From Paenibacillus naphthalenovorans (GTDB taxonomy: Bacteria; Bacillota; Bacilli; Paenibacillales; NBRC-103111): a DNA stretch of 64,000 nt. Position numbers and translations under genes: made by a program. Shown here piece after piece: positions 17,934 to 27,882 of this stretch; position 1 is the first letter of the stretch; each line of letters opens with the position of its first letter. Below the pieces are notes generated by a model, which saw only the letters and a list, made by a program, of their open reading frames with translations, searched no databases and was not told the DNA's origin. The stretch spans positions 54,735-118,734 of the forward strand of contig NZ_FNDY01000013.1 of the NCBI RefSeq assembly GCF_900099895.1, read 5' to 3'.

Positions 17934-18485
17934 ATGAACCGAAATTCGAAACGCACCACGATTTTGCAGGTAGCCTGCCGGCTGGTCAGAAAGTTGGGGG
18001 CTTCCCATCTGACGCTGGATGCCGTTGCCAAAGAGGCGGGCGTTAGCAAAGGCGGTCTGCTCTATCACTTTCCCACGAAAGAAGCGTTGATTCAGGCTGC
18101 CCTGGATGACTTTCTGGACCGGTTCGATTCGGACACGGATGAAGAAGCCGCCCGCAACACGGCGCTTAACAACCGGTGGGCGCAGGCGTATCTGATCAAG
18201 ACGTTCGAGATCAGCAAGGAGGATCTGGAGATGAGTTTCGGTATTCTGGCGGCCGCCGCGAATCAACCCAATCTGCTTGAACCCATGCGGCAGCGGTACC
18301 TGCTCTGGCAAAGCCGGATGACGGAGGAATGCAAAGACCCGGTTGAAGCGACGGTTGCCCGGCTGGCGGCGGACGGATTATTCTTTTGCGAGCTGTTCGG
18401 GTTCGCTCCGCTCGACGATCAGCTTCGTTCCGAAGTGCTGGCCTACCTGCTGACTAAGGTGGAGAGCCGTGAACCGCAACCGTAG
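17934..18485 (+). CDS. TetR-family transcriptional repressor
   Basis: The 183-residue protein has the TetR N-terminal helix-turn-helix (LTLDAVAKEAGVSKGGLLYHFPTKEAL, with the DNA-contacting part near residues 42-54) and an all-helical C-terminal ligand-binding domain. It is preceded by its own promoter with an embedded palindromic operator. The next gene is the remains of an SMR efflux pump, so the repressor probably once controlled that pump in response to a toxic cation. Whether it now affects the downstream sulfonate operon is open. Confidence 0.9.
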   Translation: MNRNSKRTTILQVACRLVRKLGASHLTLDAVAKEAGVSKGGLLYHFPTKEALIQAALDDFLDRFDSDTDEEAARNTALNNRWAQAYLIKTFEISKEDLEMSFGILAAAANQPNLLEPMRQRYLLWQSRMTEECKDPVEATVARLAADGLFFCELFGFAPLDDQLRSEVLAYLLTKVESREPQP

Positions 18486-18820
18486 GGGGCGGCCGTACGT
18501 GTACTTTGGCGGGCTCGGGCGCCCGGACTGAAAGCTCCCACGGCTTTCCGGCGACGGTACCGGGGGGCATCCCGCCGGTTTGCGCTGCAGGGAGCTGCGC
18601 CTTTACGCCAATCAGGCCTGTCTCCTCCCGATCGGTACGGCTTGCGCCGTATTCACAGGAATCGGCTCAGCCGGTTCCGTGGCGGCAGGCATCCTGCTGT
18701 TCCATGAAACATACAGCAAACGGAAGCTGTTCTAAACTAAGCGCCATCGCTGCGGGCATGATCGGACTGCGCCTTATTTCGTCATTTTGCCACAAAAACC
18801 TACTATTTCAATCTGATTAA
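18486..18820 (+). pseudogene. Decayed small multidrug resistance (SMR) efflux pump
   Basis: One frame around 18625-18735 reads LPIGTACAVFTGIGSAGSVAAGILLFHE and then KRKLF before a stop. This matches the LP-GTAYAVWTGIG and LF-E core of SMR proteins such as YkkC. The expected final helix (IAAGMIGLRLIS) continues in a different frame at about 18740-18785. The N-terminal two helices are scrambled by further frameshifts. No single frame can encode a complete pump, so this is a pseudogene following its TetR regulator. Confidence 0.75.
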
Positions 18821-18848
18821 TAAGTTTCGAACGAAAGGATGTGATCGT

Positions 18849-19658
18849 GTGGCCATCAAAATCCGCCAATCCAACGGCCGCCGGTCGTCCCCGGGAAATG
18901 GCTTTTATCTCGCCATTTCCGCCTGCTCGGTCATCGCCGTCCTGCTGTTATGGTGGATAGCCAGCCGCCATGCGTGGGTAAACCCGCTGTTCCTTCCCTC
19001 CCCTTCGGAGGTATGGTCGGCATTCGCCGATATCGTCCATGAGGGTTACAAAGGATCGACCCTGCTTGCCCATATCGGCGCAAGCTTCCGGCGGATTTTC
19101 CTCGCCTTGATCCTGGTCTTCCTTACAGCGGTGCCGCTTGGGATTGTCTGCGGGAGAAATCGTCTGCTCCGCGCCATCTTCGATCCGTTCATCGAGTTTT
19201 ACCGGCCGCTTCCGCCGCTTGCCTATTACTCGCTGCTGGTGCTCTGGTTCGGGATTCAGGACACGTCCAAAATTGTTCTGCTGTTCCTCGGCGGCTTCGC
19301 CCCGATGTTCATTGCCGCCGTGTACAGCACCCGCCGCATTCCCGTCGACCGGATCAACGGAGCCCGCTCGTTAGGCGCGAACGGACTCCGCCTGTACCTC
19401 TTTGTCATCTTCCCTTCCTGTCTGCCCGATCTGTTAACCGGCCTGCGGACGGCGGTCGGAGTAACCTACGCCACCCTCGTGGCGGCGGAAATGGTCGCAG
19501 CCGTTTCGGGCATCGGCTGGATGGTGCTGGATGCCAGCAAATATTTGCGAAGCGATATTATTTATGCCGTGATCATCATTATGGGCATCATTGCGATTCT
19601 CATCGATTTGGCGATAAGGCTGCTGATTCGGCGGGTATCCCCCTGGATTGAACAATAA
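18849..19658 (+). CDS. Sulfonate/taurine-type ABC permease (SsuC/TauC family)
   Basis: A 269-residue inner-membrane permease with six segments. The EAA-like cytoplasmic loop ARSLGANGLRLYLFVIFPSCLPDLLTGLR (around residue 180) is typical of the nitrate/sulfonate/taurine group. The GTG at 18849 has AAAGGATG upstream. The following genes are its binding protein and ATPase, then an SsuD-like monooxygenase, so the substrate is probably an alkanesulfonate. Promoter elements were not obvious between the SMR relic and this gene. Confidence 0.9.
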   Translation: MAIKIRQSNGRRSSPGNGFYLAISACSVIAVLLLWWIASRHAWVNPLFLPSPSEVWSAFADIVHEGYKGSTLLAHIGASFRRIFLALILVFLTAVPLGIVCGRNRLLRAIFDPFIEFYRPLPPLAYYSLLVLWFGIQDTSKIVLLFLGGFAPMFIAAVYSTRRIPVDRINGARSLGANGLRLYLFVIFPSCLPDLLTGLRTAVGVTYATLVAAEMVAAVSGIGWMVLDASKYLRSDIIYAVIIIMGIIAILIDLAIRLLIRRVSPWIEQ

Positions 19659-19681
19659 CAATGGATTAGGAGCGATTAACC

Positions 19682-20752
19682 ATGAACCGATTCGTCAAAA
19701 TATCTTCCCGTTTGTTCGCCGTTTCCCTCATTGCTTCGCTGCTGCTGCTTATTGCCGCCTGCGGCGGCGGCACAAAGGAAACGACCGGTACCGGCGCCAC
19801 ATCTGCCGGCGAACCCAACGCAGAGCTGCCCAAAGAAATCCGTATCGGCTACCAGGTATCCCCGAACGGCGAACTGATGGCCAAAGCTCTCGGACTCGCA
19901 GAGAAGAAATTTCCCGGCGTAAAAATTTCTTGGCTGAAGTTCGATTCCGGACGGGACGTCAATACCGCCATCGCCAGCGGAAGCATCGACTTTGGCCTGG
20001 TCGGTACACCGCCGGGCGCTTCGGGCATCGCCCAAGGGCTGCCGAACCAAATCTACTATATACATGACGTCATCGGAGAGAGCGAAGCGCTTGTCGTGCA
20101 GGAGAAATCCGGTATCCGGTCGCTGCAGGATTTGACAGGCAAAACCATCGCCACGACCTTCGGCTCCACCTCCCACTTCAGCCTGCTGTCGGCGCTGAAA
20201 CAAGCCAATATCGATCCAGGGACGATCAAAATCATCGACATGCAGGCGCCGGATCTTCTTGCAGCCTGGCAGCGGGGAGACATCGACGGCGCTTATACCT
20301 GGCAGCCTGTTCAATCGAAGCTGCTGGCCGCAAGCGGCAAGGTCATCATCAACTCGAAAGAGGTTGCCGATCAAGGCGCACCGACCGGCGAATTCGGCGT
20401 CGTCCACAACGACTTTATCGCCAAATACCCGAACGTCGTCAAACAGTATATCGAAGTGCTTGACGAAGGAACAAAGTATTACCGCGACCACCCGAAGGAA
20501 GCGGCCGAGTCGCTGTCCAAAGAGCTTGGCCTGACGCCGGAGGAAACGCTCAAGGCGATGAACGAGATTACCGTGCTCGACGCCTCCCAGCAGACGGACG
20601 CCAAATATATGGGAACGCCGGAACAGCCGGGCGTATTCGGTGCGCTGCTGAAAGCAACGGCCGACTTCCTCGTTGAGCAGAAATCCATTAAAAGCGCGCC
20701 GGATGCCGCTGTCTTCCAAAAGGCCATCCGCAGCGATCTGTATACCAAGTAA
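19682..20752 (+). CDS. Sulfonate/taurine ABC transporter substrate-binding lipoprotein
   Basis: A 356-residue lipoprotein: signal peptide ending LIAAC with lipidated Cys27, a glycine/threonine-rich linker, then the NMT1/TauA-like core starting [20 protein letters not shown]. The strand [12 protein letters not shown] near residue 100 and [19 protein letters not shown] near residue 195 are characteristic of SsuA/TauA proteins. The C-terminal 40 residues reach past the usual end. It lies between permease and ATPase with 23-34 bp gaps, as one operon. Confidence 0.92.
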   Translation: MNRFVKISSRLFAVSLIASLLLLIAACGGGTKETTGTGATSAGEPNAELPKEIRIGYQVSPNGELMAKALGLAEKKFPGVKISWLKFDSGRDVNTAIASGSIDFGLVGTPPGASGIAQGLPNQIYYIHDVIGESEALVVQEKSGIRSLQDLTGKTIATTFGSTSHFSLLSALKQANIDPGTIKIIDMQAPDLLAAWQRGDIDGAYTWQPVQSKLLAASGKVIINSKEVADQGAPTGEFGVVHNDFIAKYPNVVKQYIEVLDEGTKYYRDHPKEAAESLSKELGLTPEETLKAMNEITVLDASQQTDAKYMGTPEQPGVFGALLKATADFLVEQKSIKSAPDAAVFQKAIRSDLYTK

Positions 20753-20786
20753 CGCAACAATCCTATCTCGGAAAGGTGGCATGATC

Positions 20787-21659
20787 ATGTGCGCATATGT
20801 TGAATCGCCAGCCGTTCCCGGCCTGACGGAACCCGGTCGACCGGCGTTATCCGCTTCTCCTCCAAAACCGGCGGACACGGCGGGGATCCGACTGACGGAC
20901 ATTGCGTTAACGTACCGTCAAGGCTCCACACCGCTGCATGTGCTTCAGGACATCAACCTTGCTCTGGAACCCGATGAGTTCGTTTGCGTGCTGGGGCCTT
21001 CGGGCTGCGGCAAGTCCTCCTTGCTGAACATTATCGCGGGCTATTTGGAACCGACCGACGGCTCGGTGCGCATCAACGGCGCGCTTCATACGAAGCCCGA
21101 TCCGCAGGTTGGCGTCGTCTTTCAACACGCCAACCTCTTCCCGTGGCTGACCATTGCCGGAAACGTTGCATTCGGCCTGCGGATGGCCGGCGTCCGCCGG
21201 AAAGAGCGCAGGCGCATAGCCGCCGACTATCTGGCCCTGGTCGGATTGGAAGCGGCGGCCGACCTGCTGCCGCATCAGCTTTCCGGCGGTATGAAGCAGC
21301 GCGCCGCATTGGCGAGGACGCTGGCCGCGAAGCCCAGCATTGTACTGATGGATGAACCGTTCAGCGCGCTGGACGCCCTCACCCGGGAATCGATGCAGCT
21401 GCATTTACGCGACATTTGGCGGCGGACGCTTACATGCATGTTTTTCATTACCCACGATGTGGACGAGGCGCTTCTGCTGGGCCGTCGTATTTTGGTCATG
21501 CAGCCGGACCCCGGGCGGATCGTGCAGGACTTTGTCAATCCGCTGTTCCGGCGGGAAGGCGGCGTGTCGTTCAATGAACTGCGCGCCGACAAGGAATTTG
21601 CCGCATTACGGCAGCATTTGGTGTCCCTGATCGCAGGAGGCCGTACAGCACAATACTAG
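20787..21659 (+). CDS. Sulfonate/taurine ABC transporter ATPase (SsuB/TauB family)
   Basis: The 290-residue ATPase has Walker [10 protein letters not shown], the Q-loop [12 protein letters not shown], the ABC signature [14 protein letters not shown] and Walker [17 protein letters not shown], followed by the switch histidine in [13 protein letters not shown]. An unusual N-terminal extension of about 30 residues, rich in Pro and Ala, precedes the cassette. ATG 20787 is chosen because GAAAGGTGG ends 7 bases before it; ATG 20781 is too close to that site, and the longer upstream frame overlaps the binding-protein gene. Confidence 0.93.
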   Translation: MCAYVESPAVPGLTEPGRPALSASPPKPADTAGIRLTDIALTYRQGSTPLHVLQDINLALEPDEFVCVLGPSGCGKSSLLNIIAGYLEPTDGSVRINGALHTKPDPQVGVVFQHANLFPWLTIAGNVAFGLRMAGVRRKERRRIAADYLALVGLEAAADLLPHQLSGGMKQRAALARTLAAKPSIVLMDEPFSALDALTRESMQLHLRDIWRRTLTCMFFITHDVDEALLLGRRILVMQPDPGRIVQDFVNPLFRREGGVSFNELRADKEFAALRQHLVSLIAGGRTAQY

Positions 21660-21670
21660 GAGGAATCGAC

Positions 21671-22801
21671 GTGGAAATGTTTTGGTATTTGCCCACGATG
21701 GGCGATGGGAGGTATCTGGGCACCACAAAAGGCGCCAAAATCACGAATATGCACTATTTCCGCCAGATCGCGCAGGCGGTGGACCAGCTCGGTTATTCCG
21801 GAATGCTTGTTCCCACGGGACACGCCTGCGAAGACGGATGGGTCGTGGCTTCGGCGCTGATGCAGGCGACGGAGAAGCTGAAGTTTCTCGTTGCGGTCCG
21901 TCCAGGCGGTATTTCGGTAAGCATCGCCGCCCGGATGGCGGCGTCGTTCGAAAGGCTGTCGTCCGGACGGCTGCTGATCAATGTGGTGACCGGCGGCGAT
22001 CCCATCGAAATGAAGGGCGACGGCATCTTCCTCTCACACGGAGAGCGTTACGAAGCGACCGACGAATTCCTGACGGTATGGAAACGGCTGATGAGGGGCG
22101 AAACCGTTACCTTCCACGGAAAACATATCCGGGTGGAAGGGGCGAAACTGCAATACGTCCCTTTCAGCCGGCAGTCTCCGCCGCTCTTTATAGGCGCCTC
22201 TTCGGAGGCGGGCCATGCCGTGGCTGCCAAGCATATCGATACGTACCTGACGTGGGCCGAAACGCCCGCCATGGTAGCGGAAAAAATCGCCGATGTGAGA
22301 AGCCGCGCCCAAGCCCTCGGCCGCCGGATCAAATTCGGACTTCGCGTCCAGATTATTGTCCGCGAAACGGCGGAAGAAGCATGGGCGGCAGCCCGGAAGC
22401 TGATACAGTATGTGTCTGAAGAGGACGTTCGCGAGGCGCAGGCGATGCTCGAACGGTTCGATTCCGTCGGCCAGCGCCGCATGACCCAGCTCGTACGCGA
22501 CAATCGGCACAAGCCGGAAATCAGCCCGAATCTTTGGGCCGGAATCGGTCAGGTGAGAGGCGGCGTTGGAACCGCACTGGTCGGCAGCCCCGACGAAGTG
22601 GCCGAACGGCTGAAGGAATATGCGGCTCTTGGAATCGATACGTTTATCCTTTCCGGTTATCCGCATCTCGAAGAAGCGTACAGAATTTCGGAGCTGCTGT
22701 TCCCGAGATTGCCCGTCACGTATCCCCAACGGCCGAAGGAAACGGAATGGACGCCGATGGGCGAGCTGCTGGCGGAAAACATAAAGCCCAAATCATCTTG
22801 A
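21671..22801 (+). CDS. ssuD: FMNH2-dependent alkanesulfonate monooxygenase (SsuD-like)
   Basis: The 376-residue luciferase-like protein starts MEMFWYLPTMGDGRYLG, close to the usual SsuD opening, and has the SsuD-type segment GRLLINVVTGGDP near residue 105. Such enzymes split alkanesulfonates into an aldehyde and sulfite using reduced flavin from a separate reductase, which is not encoded nearby. The GTG start at 21671 follows AGGAGGAAT. It is the last gene of the operon with the sulfonate importer, which supports use of sulfonates as a sulfur source. Confidence 0.9.
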   Translation: MEMFWYLPTMGDGRYLGTTKGAKITNMHYFRQIAQAVDQLGYSGMLVPTGHACEDGWVVASALMQATEKLKFLVAVRPGGISVSIAARMAASFERLSSGRLLINVVTGGDPIEMKGDGIFLSHGERYEATDEFLTVWKRLMRGETVTFHGKHIRVEGAKLQYVPFSRQSPPLFIGASSEAGHAVAAKHIDTYLTWAETPAMVAEKIADVRSRAQALGRRIKFGLRVQIIVRETAEEAWAAARKLIQYVSEEDVREAQAMLERFDSVGQRRMTQLVRDNRHKPEISPNLWAGIGQVRGGVGTALVGSPDEVAERLKEYAALGIDTFILSGYPHLEEAYRISELLFPRLPVTYPQRPKETEWTPMGELLAENIKPKSS

Positions 22802-22808
22802 ACAAACA

Positions 22809-22835
22809 AAAGCCCCTCCCAACAAGAGGGGCTTT
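22809..22835. terminator. Bidirectional terminator between ssuD-like gene and uxuB
   Basis: AAAGCCCCTC and GAGGGGCTTT form a perfect 10-bp stem with a 7-base loop. On the minus strand it is followed by TTTTGTTTGTT, and on the plus strand by a short T-run. It serves the two convergent operons. Confidence 0.85.
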
Positions 22836-22872
22836 CCCGACATTTTCGGACAGCTTTCGCACCGCCTGATCA

Positions 22873-23721
22873 TCAGACCCCTGAATACGCCATGAATCCG
22901 CCGTCTACCGGAATCGTAATTCCGGTTACGAAGCCCGACATCTGCTCATCGGCCAACCAGATCATCGTTCCCAGAAGATCTTCGGGAGATCCGAATCTCC
23001 GCATCGGGGTATGGGCCAAAATTTTATTCGATCTTTCCGTTAAAGACCCGTCTTCGTTGGTTAACAGCTTCCGGTTTTGTTCGGTCAGGAAAAAACCCGG
23101 AGCAATGGCATTGACGCGAATGCCCACATTCGCCATATGCACCGCCAACCATTGAGTCAGGTTGTCAATCGCGGCTTTGGCCGCACTATAGGCAGGAACC
23201 TTGGTCATCGGGGACGGCGCGCTCATAGAGGACATATTAATGACCACCGCGCCTTTGCGGTTTATCATTTTCCTGGTGAAGATTTGTGTCGGAATGAGCG
23301 TACCCATTAAATTCAAATCAAAAACATATTCGAACCCTTCTTTGCTCAAATCAAAAAAAGTCGTGATTTCATGATTATCAATATCTTCCAATTTTAAGAT
23401 TTCATTCGTCGTCGTTCCTTTGGGATGATTACCTCCCGCTCCGTTGATCAGGATGTCGCAAATGCCCAGCTCTTTCGAAATGATTTCCTCGGCCTTCTTT
23501 ACGCTCTCCACATCCAATACGTTGCAGGGGACAGCTATGGCCGTACCGCCTGAATTTCTGATTTCCTGAGCCACCTTTCGGCCCTTTTCTTCATTCAGAT
23601 TCAAAATGGCCACTTTGACGCCTTGTCGTCCAAGCTCTTTGGCCATGGCCCCGCACAGGACTCCGCTTCCACCGGTAACGACCGCGACTTTCCCTTGCAA
23701 ATTGCTGTTCAACTGCAGCAT
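22873..23721 (-). CDS. uxuB: SDR-family D-fructuronate reductase / mannonate oxidoreductase (UxuB, YjmF-like)
   Basis: A 282-residue short-chain dehydrogenase: the NAD(P)-binding [15 protein letters not shown] motif near residue 18, catalytic Ser in SSMSAPSPM and YxxxK in YSAAKAA near residue 172. The [13 protein letters not shown] segment is characteristic of the UxuB/YjmF group that interconverts D-fructuronate and D-mannonate. An open frame extends 16 codons upstream, but ATG 23721 has AAAGGAGAG at good spacing and overlaps the uxuA stop (TAATG). It works with UxuA: fructuronate to mannonate, then to 2-keto-3-deoxygluconate. Confidence 0.9.
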   Translation of the reverse strand: MLQLNSNLQGKVAVVTGGSGVLCGAMAKELGRQGVKVAILNLNEEKGRKVAQEIRNSGGTAIAVPCNVLDVESVKKAEEIISKELGICDILINGAGGNHPKGTTTNEILKLEDIDNHEITTFFDLSKEGFEYVFDLNLMGTLIPTQIFTRKMINRKGAVVINMSSMSAPSPMTKVPAYSAAKAAIDNLTQWLAVHMANVGIRVNAIAPGFFLTEQNRKLLTNEDGSLTERSNKILAHTPMRRFGSPEDLLGTMIWLADEQMSGFVTGITIPVDGGFMAYSGV

Positions 23722-24794
23722 TACGCTCTCTCCTTTTGCAGTCTGTCTAGTGTATCCCAGATTCCCCACAGGTACATGATGCCGAGAGCCCTGTCATAAA
23801 GCCCGTAACCGGGACGGCACTCTTCATTCCAGATATGTCTGCCGTGGTCGGGTCTGGCATACCCGGTAAACCCGTTTTCATGATAAGCTTTGACGATATC
23901 ATATATGTCTACCGAACCGTCCCGGGTTCGATGGGAAGTCTCAATAAAATCGCCGTTATCGTACACCCTTACATTGCGGATATGGGCGAATGGAATCCGG
24001 TCCGCGAACTCCCGAACCATCTCCGCTATATTATTGTTTGGATTCGCGCCCAAAGAACCGCTGCAAAGCGTGACGCCATGGTATGGATTATCGACAAGCT
24101 TTAACAGCCTTCTGATGTTCTCCCGATTGGTGATAATTCTCGGCAGTCCAAATACGGACCACGGCGGGTCGTCGGGGTGAATCGCCATACGGATGTAGTT
24201 CGCCTCGGCTACGGGAATAATCTGCTCCAGGAAATAGTGCAGGTTATTCCATAAATCTTCCTCCGTTACATGCTTATAGGCTTCGAATAATTGGGAAAGA
24301 TAAGCTAATCTCTCCGGCTCCCAGCCCGGTATCGTAAACTTTGGATTGTCCGCAATTTGATGCACCAATTCCATCGGGTCTATCTGATCCAGCTTCGCCT
24401 TTTCATAGAAGAGGGCGGTGGAGCCATCCTCCAGCTCCTTGTACAAGTCGGTTCGTATCCAATCAAAAACCGGCATGAAATTGTAGCAAATCACCTTTAC
24501 ACCAACGGACGCCAGCTTCTCTATCGTTTTTTTATAGTTTTCAATATACTGATCCCGGGTAGGAAGACCCAGCTTAATATCCTCATGAACATTCACGCTT
24601 TCCACGACATCGATGTTGAACCCATAGTGTTCGGCATGGTTTTTAACTTCAATGATTTTGTCCATGGGCCACTCTTCCCCTACGGGAACGTCATGAAGCG
24701 CCCATACGATACCCTCTACGCCGGGGATTTGTTTAATTTGGTCAAGAGAAACATGATCGTTTCCCTCGCCAAACCATCTGAATACCATTCTCAC
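23721..24794 (-). CDS. uxuA: D-mannonate dehydratase
   Basis: The 357-residue protein begins [20 protein letters not shown], the standard UxuA opening, and keeps the metal- and substrate-binding regions, such as [19 protein letters not shown] near residue 200 and [11 protein letters not shown] near residue 310. It dehydrates D-mannonate to 2-keto-3-deoxy-D-gluconate. The GTG at 24794 is used as start because GCAGGAGC precedes it and it gives the canonical N-terminus. KDG kinase and aldolase are not in the window and are presumably encoded elsewhere. Confidence 0.95.
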   Translation of the reverse strand: MRMVFRWFGEGNDHVSLDQIKQIPGVEGIVWALHDVPVGEEWPMDKIIEVKNHAEHYGFNIDVVESVNVHEDIKLGLPTRDQYIENYKKTIEKLASVGVKVICYNFMPVFDWIRTDLYKELEDGSTALFYEKAKLDQIDPMELVHQIADNPKFTIPGWEPERLAYLSQLFEAYKHVTEEDLWNNLHYFLEQIIPVAEANYIRMAIHPDDPPWSVFGLPRIITNRENIRRLLKLVDNPYHGVTLCSGSLGANPNNNIAEMVREFADRIPFAHIRNVRVYDNGDFIETSHRTRDGSVDIYDIVKAYHENGFTGYARPDHGRHIWNEECRPGYGLYDRALGIMYLWGIWDTLDRLQKERA

Positions 24795-24888
24795 GCTTGC
24801 TCCTGCCTTTCAGTCATTATCGGGATTCCACACAGTAAACATGCACATCAGCTTTCCAACGGCCTCCAATCGGGCAGCAGCCCGCATC

Positions 24889-25992
24889 TTATTCGGGAGG
24901 ATAGCAAAGAATCACTTTCATCGGCTCCTTACCGGTATTGATCCAGTTCACTTGCTCAAGAACGGCAGGAAAAAAGATCTCGTCCGCTTGGCTGACGTCC
25001 TGGGCTTGCCCCCGGCAAACGATGGTTCCCGTGCCGGAAATCACAATAGCGATAGAAAATGTGCCGTTCCCTTCGACCTGCAGCTCGTCTAGAATCTCCA
25101 GCAAATGCATGCGGAACCGGTCTGTAGAGCTTTGATCTATGAGTGCGTACTCGCTTCCGCCGGCCAGCTGTCTGACTAAAGCCGGTTCTTTCTTCCATCG
25201 GCTCAATGTTTCCTGTTCGTCATAGGCTTCATAATGGAAGCATTCCAGCATCCGCTCAAAGCCTAACCCTTGATGGCAGGCGAAATCCGGCAGCGAATGG
25301 CCTCTGGGCGTCGTTCTTTCCACCCGCAAGGTGTAATCCGTAGGCTCTTGAATTTCGATTAAAAAGCATCCGCTCCCGATGGCATGCGGAACCCCGCCTT
25401 CCACAAGAAAGACATCGCCCGGCTGCACAGGAATTTTATGCAGCGCGCCGATCATGCCCGGAATATCCTGATCTTCAAAAAGCTGCTTCCATTTGGCCTG
25501 CGTCATTCCCGGTTTGAACCCGAGCAGCACATACGGATCTTCCCCGCCGATGGTGCGGCCTCCGAGAATATACCAGGCCTCCGTTTTGCCGAATACGGAT
25601 TGGAAGGCGGATTGCGCGAATTCACGGTCCGGATGAACCTGAATCGTCAGCCGCTCCCCGGCGTCCAGAACTTTCACCAGCACCGCCGTTTCGGAACCAT
25701 ATTTCGCCGTATGCCGACGGCCTAAGATATCTTCCGGATTGGAACGGATGAGATCCTTTAAAGTGATGGACTTTCCATTCTCCAGTACAATCTCGCTTAA
25801 TCCTTCCACCACTTCTTCTCTTCCTGCATTCGAAGCGATCACCGTCGAGGCTACCCATTCCTCGGGAAAAGAGCTGTCCGATGGATGGGAGCCGCCCTGC
25901 CACCGCTCCAGGCATTCCCCTCCGGCATATGTTCGCCAAACCCGGTTTCTCGATAATTTAAACGGCTTTAATTCGATCTGATTCGCAGCCAC
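24889..25992 (-). CDS. ManA-like class I mannose-6-phosphate isomerase family protein
   Basis: A 367-residue cupin-fold zinc isomerase. The expected zinc ligands are visible: Gln and His of TIQVHPD, Glu of GKTEAWYIL and His of VPHAIGSGC. ManA proper converts mannose-6-phosphate to fructose-6-phosphate. In this operon it sits with UxuA and UxuB and no kinase or phosphotransferase. Isomerising the analogous uronate pair, mannuronate and fructuronate, would complete a pathway; that is a hypothesis. The GTG at 25992 is preferred, as AGGTGGTG lies 6 bases before it; an upstream TTG is possible. Confidence 0.85.
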   Translation of the reverse strand: MAANQIELKPFKLSRNRVWRTYAGGECLERWQGGSHPSDSSFPEEWVASTVIASNAGREEVVEGLSEIVLENGKSITLKDLIRSNPEDILGRRHTAKYGSETAVLVKVLDAGERLTIQVHPDREFAQSAFQSVFGKTEAWYILGGRTIGGEDPYVLLGFKPGMTQAKWKQLFEDQDIPGMIGALHKIPVQPGDVFLVEGGVPHAIGSGCFLIEIQEPTDYTLRVERTTPRGHSLPDFACHQGLGFERMLECFHYEAYDEQETLSRWKKEPALVRQLAGGSEYALIDQSSTDRFRMHLLEILDELQVEGNGTFSIAIVISGTGTIVCRGQAQDVSQADEIFFPAVLEQVNWINTGKEPMKVILCYPPE

Positions 25993-26023
25993 GCTTTTCA
26001 CCACCTGCAAAGTCTAAAGGATT

Positions 26024-26851
26024 CTACTTCAGTCCGGTCATACTCACGCTTTCGATAATATATCTGCGCAAGAAGATAAACACTATGAGAATCGGCAAAA
26101 CGGAAATCACTGCACCGGCTGAGATAATATTGAGCTCTATTCCGAATGAAGATTGCAGCATGGCCAGCCCAAGCTCCATCGTATAGTAGGTTTTCTTCCC
26201 CATGACAAGAAGCGGCCAAACGAAAGCATTCCATGCCTCGATGTAGGCAAAAATGGCCAGTGCGCTCATCGGAGATTTGCAAAGCGGAACAATAATTCTA
26301 ACAAAAATTCCCCACTCCGACGCACCTTCCACTCTTGCGGATTCAATGATTTCATCGGGAATTTGTTGAATGATGTTTTGCCTCATGAAGAAGATCCCGA
26401 AGCTCATAATCAAATAAGGGATAAACAAGCTTTGGAAGGTATTGATTAAATCCAATTCCTTCATTTGCAAATAGAGCGGGATCATATAAATCTCAAAAGG
26501 GACGATCGCCGTTGCCAGAACGAGCGCAAACAAGAAGTTCTTGCCTTTGAACCGGAACTTGGCGAATATATATCCCGATAACGTCGAAGTAAAAACGATC
26601 GACGCCGCTGAGATCAAGGCCATGCCCAAGCTGTTTCTCAAGTACAGTGGAATTTCCACTTTACTAAACACCTCTGCAAAATTGTGCAGGTTCCATTGCT
26701 GCGGCCACATACTGGGCGGCCATTGGTTCAGTTCCGGAGCTGTTTTGAATGCCGTCAGAATCATCCAGATAAAAGGGATCAGCATGACGATCGAGCCCAG
26801 CATCAGAACGCTTCCCGCCAGTATGTTTTGTAAACGTACAGTACGAATCAT
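26024..26851 (-). CDS. CUT1-family ABC permease (MalG-like) of the sugar-acid operon
   Basis: A 275-residue six-segment permease with the EAA loop ESARVEGASEWGIFVRIIVPLCKSPMSA near residue 185. It shares one base with the preceding permease's stop region and is followed 31 bp later by the ManA-like gene. No ATPase is encoded in the operon, so a shared MsmX-type ATPase is expected. Substrate is inferred from the enzymes: a uronate or an oligosaccharide containing one. Confidence 0.88.
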   Translation of the reverse strand: MIRTVRLQNILAGSVLMLGSIVMLIPFIWMILTAFKTAPELNQWPPSMWPQQWNLHNFAEVFSKVEIPLYLRNSLGMALISAASIVFTSTLSGYIFAKFRFKGKNFLFALVLATAIVPFEIYMIPLYLQMKELDLINTFQSLFIPYLIMSFGIFFMRQNIIQQIPDEIIESARVEGASEWGIFVRIIVPLCKSPMSALAIFAYIEAWNAFVWPLLVMGKKTYYTMELGLAMLQSSFGIELNIISAGAVISVLPILIVFIFLRRYIIESVSMTGLK

Positions 26852-27807
26852 CAGCTCAGCCCCTTCTTCGAGGACGTTCTTTCTTTAGCCAATCCCAATT
26901 GAATCAACGTTAAAGCGAGTACGATCAAGAATAAAATAACGGCTTCGGCAGAAGCATATCCCATTTTAAAGAAGCGGAATCCGTTCTCGATCATGTCGTA
27001 CACAAGCACCCTTACCACATAACCCGGAGCGCCTTGCACGTCGGATGCCAGAATATAGATTTGACTAAATACATTGTAGCTGTGGATTAAGGTGATGACC
27101 GAGACAAACACCGTGATGGGCTTGAGAATCGGCACCGTAATGTGCCAAAACGCCTTAATCCCCGTCGCTCCGTCAATGGCAGCCGCTTCGTAGTATTCTT
27201 TGGAAATCCCTTTAAGCCCTACCATGAAAATGACCATATTGTACCCGAGCGTTTTCCATACGGTCAGCATAATGACCGAAACAATAGCCAGCTTGGGATC
27301 CAGCAGCCACGCTTTGGAGGAAATGCCGAAGAATGAAATAAAGTAGTTCATTAATCCATTGTTCGCATCCAGAATCCATTTCCAAATCACCGTCACCGGA
27401 ACCATGGGTGCAATAAAGGGCAGGAAGTAGATGGCCTCATACCATGACTTGAACCGAACCTGGTTTAATATAAGCACGGCTAACATTAAAGCGAACGGTA
27501 CGCTGAATAGAAAGACATTAAAAGCGATAATCGTCGTGTTTTTCAACGAGATCAGAAAGTTTTCATTCTGGAACAAGGTGATGTAGTTTTGCAAGCCGAT
27601 AAACGGCTTCTTAGGAGAAACCATGTCCCATTGAAACAGACTCATATAGAACGTTTTGACAATAGGAATGAGACGGATATAAGTAAATAAGGCAAGGATC
27701 GGCAGCAATCCCAGGAAACAAAACCAAGTCGCTGATCTTGTCAGTTTATTGGAACGCTTCACACGTTTAGCCGGCGAACCTTCCGGTTTAATCGTTGTTG
27801 ATGACAA
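26851..27807 (-). CDS. CUT1-family ABC permease (MalF-like) of the sugar-acid operon
   Basis: The membrane subunit has six segments and the EAA loop YEAAAIDGATGIKAFWHITVPILKP. An open frame starts at 27879, almost at the binding-protein stop. The TTG at 27807 is preferred because GGAAGGGGA lies 9 bases before it and it gives a 318-residue protein with a short, basic cytoplasmic tail (KRVKRSNKLTR). If the longer form is made, it adds 24 residues without recognisable features. Confidence 0.85.
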   Translation of the reverse strand: MSSTTIKPEGSPAKRVKRSNKLTRSATWFCFLGLLPILALFTYIRLIPIVKTFYMSLFQWDMVSPKKPFIGLQNYITLFQNENFLISLKNTTIIAFNVFLFSVPFALMLAVLILNQVRFKSWYEAIYFLPFIAPMVPVTVIWKWILDANNGLMNYFISFFGISSKAWLLDPKLAIVSVIMLTVWKTLGYNMVIFMVGLKGISKEYYEAAAIDGATGIKAFWHITVPILKPITVFVSVITLIHSYNVFSQIYILASDVQGAPGYVVRVLVYDMIENGFRFFKMGYASAEAVILFLIVLALTLIQLGLAKERTSSKKGLS

Positions 27808-27882
27808 GAGAACGATTCCCCTTCCATTAGGATATTGACAGATCCGGCCATACAATGACCGAATCTGCCAATTTGTCATTGA

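Noticed and set aside
19676..20902. Long open frame (408 codons) on the minus strand opposite the sulfonate-binding protein gene
   Set aside because: It is antisense to a well-supported lipoprotein gene, has no ribosome site and reads as low-complexity Arg/Gly-rich sequence; it reflects codon bias of the real gene.
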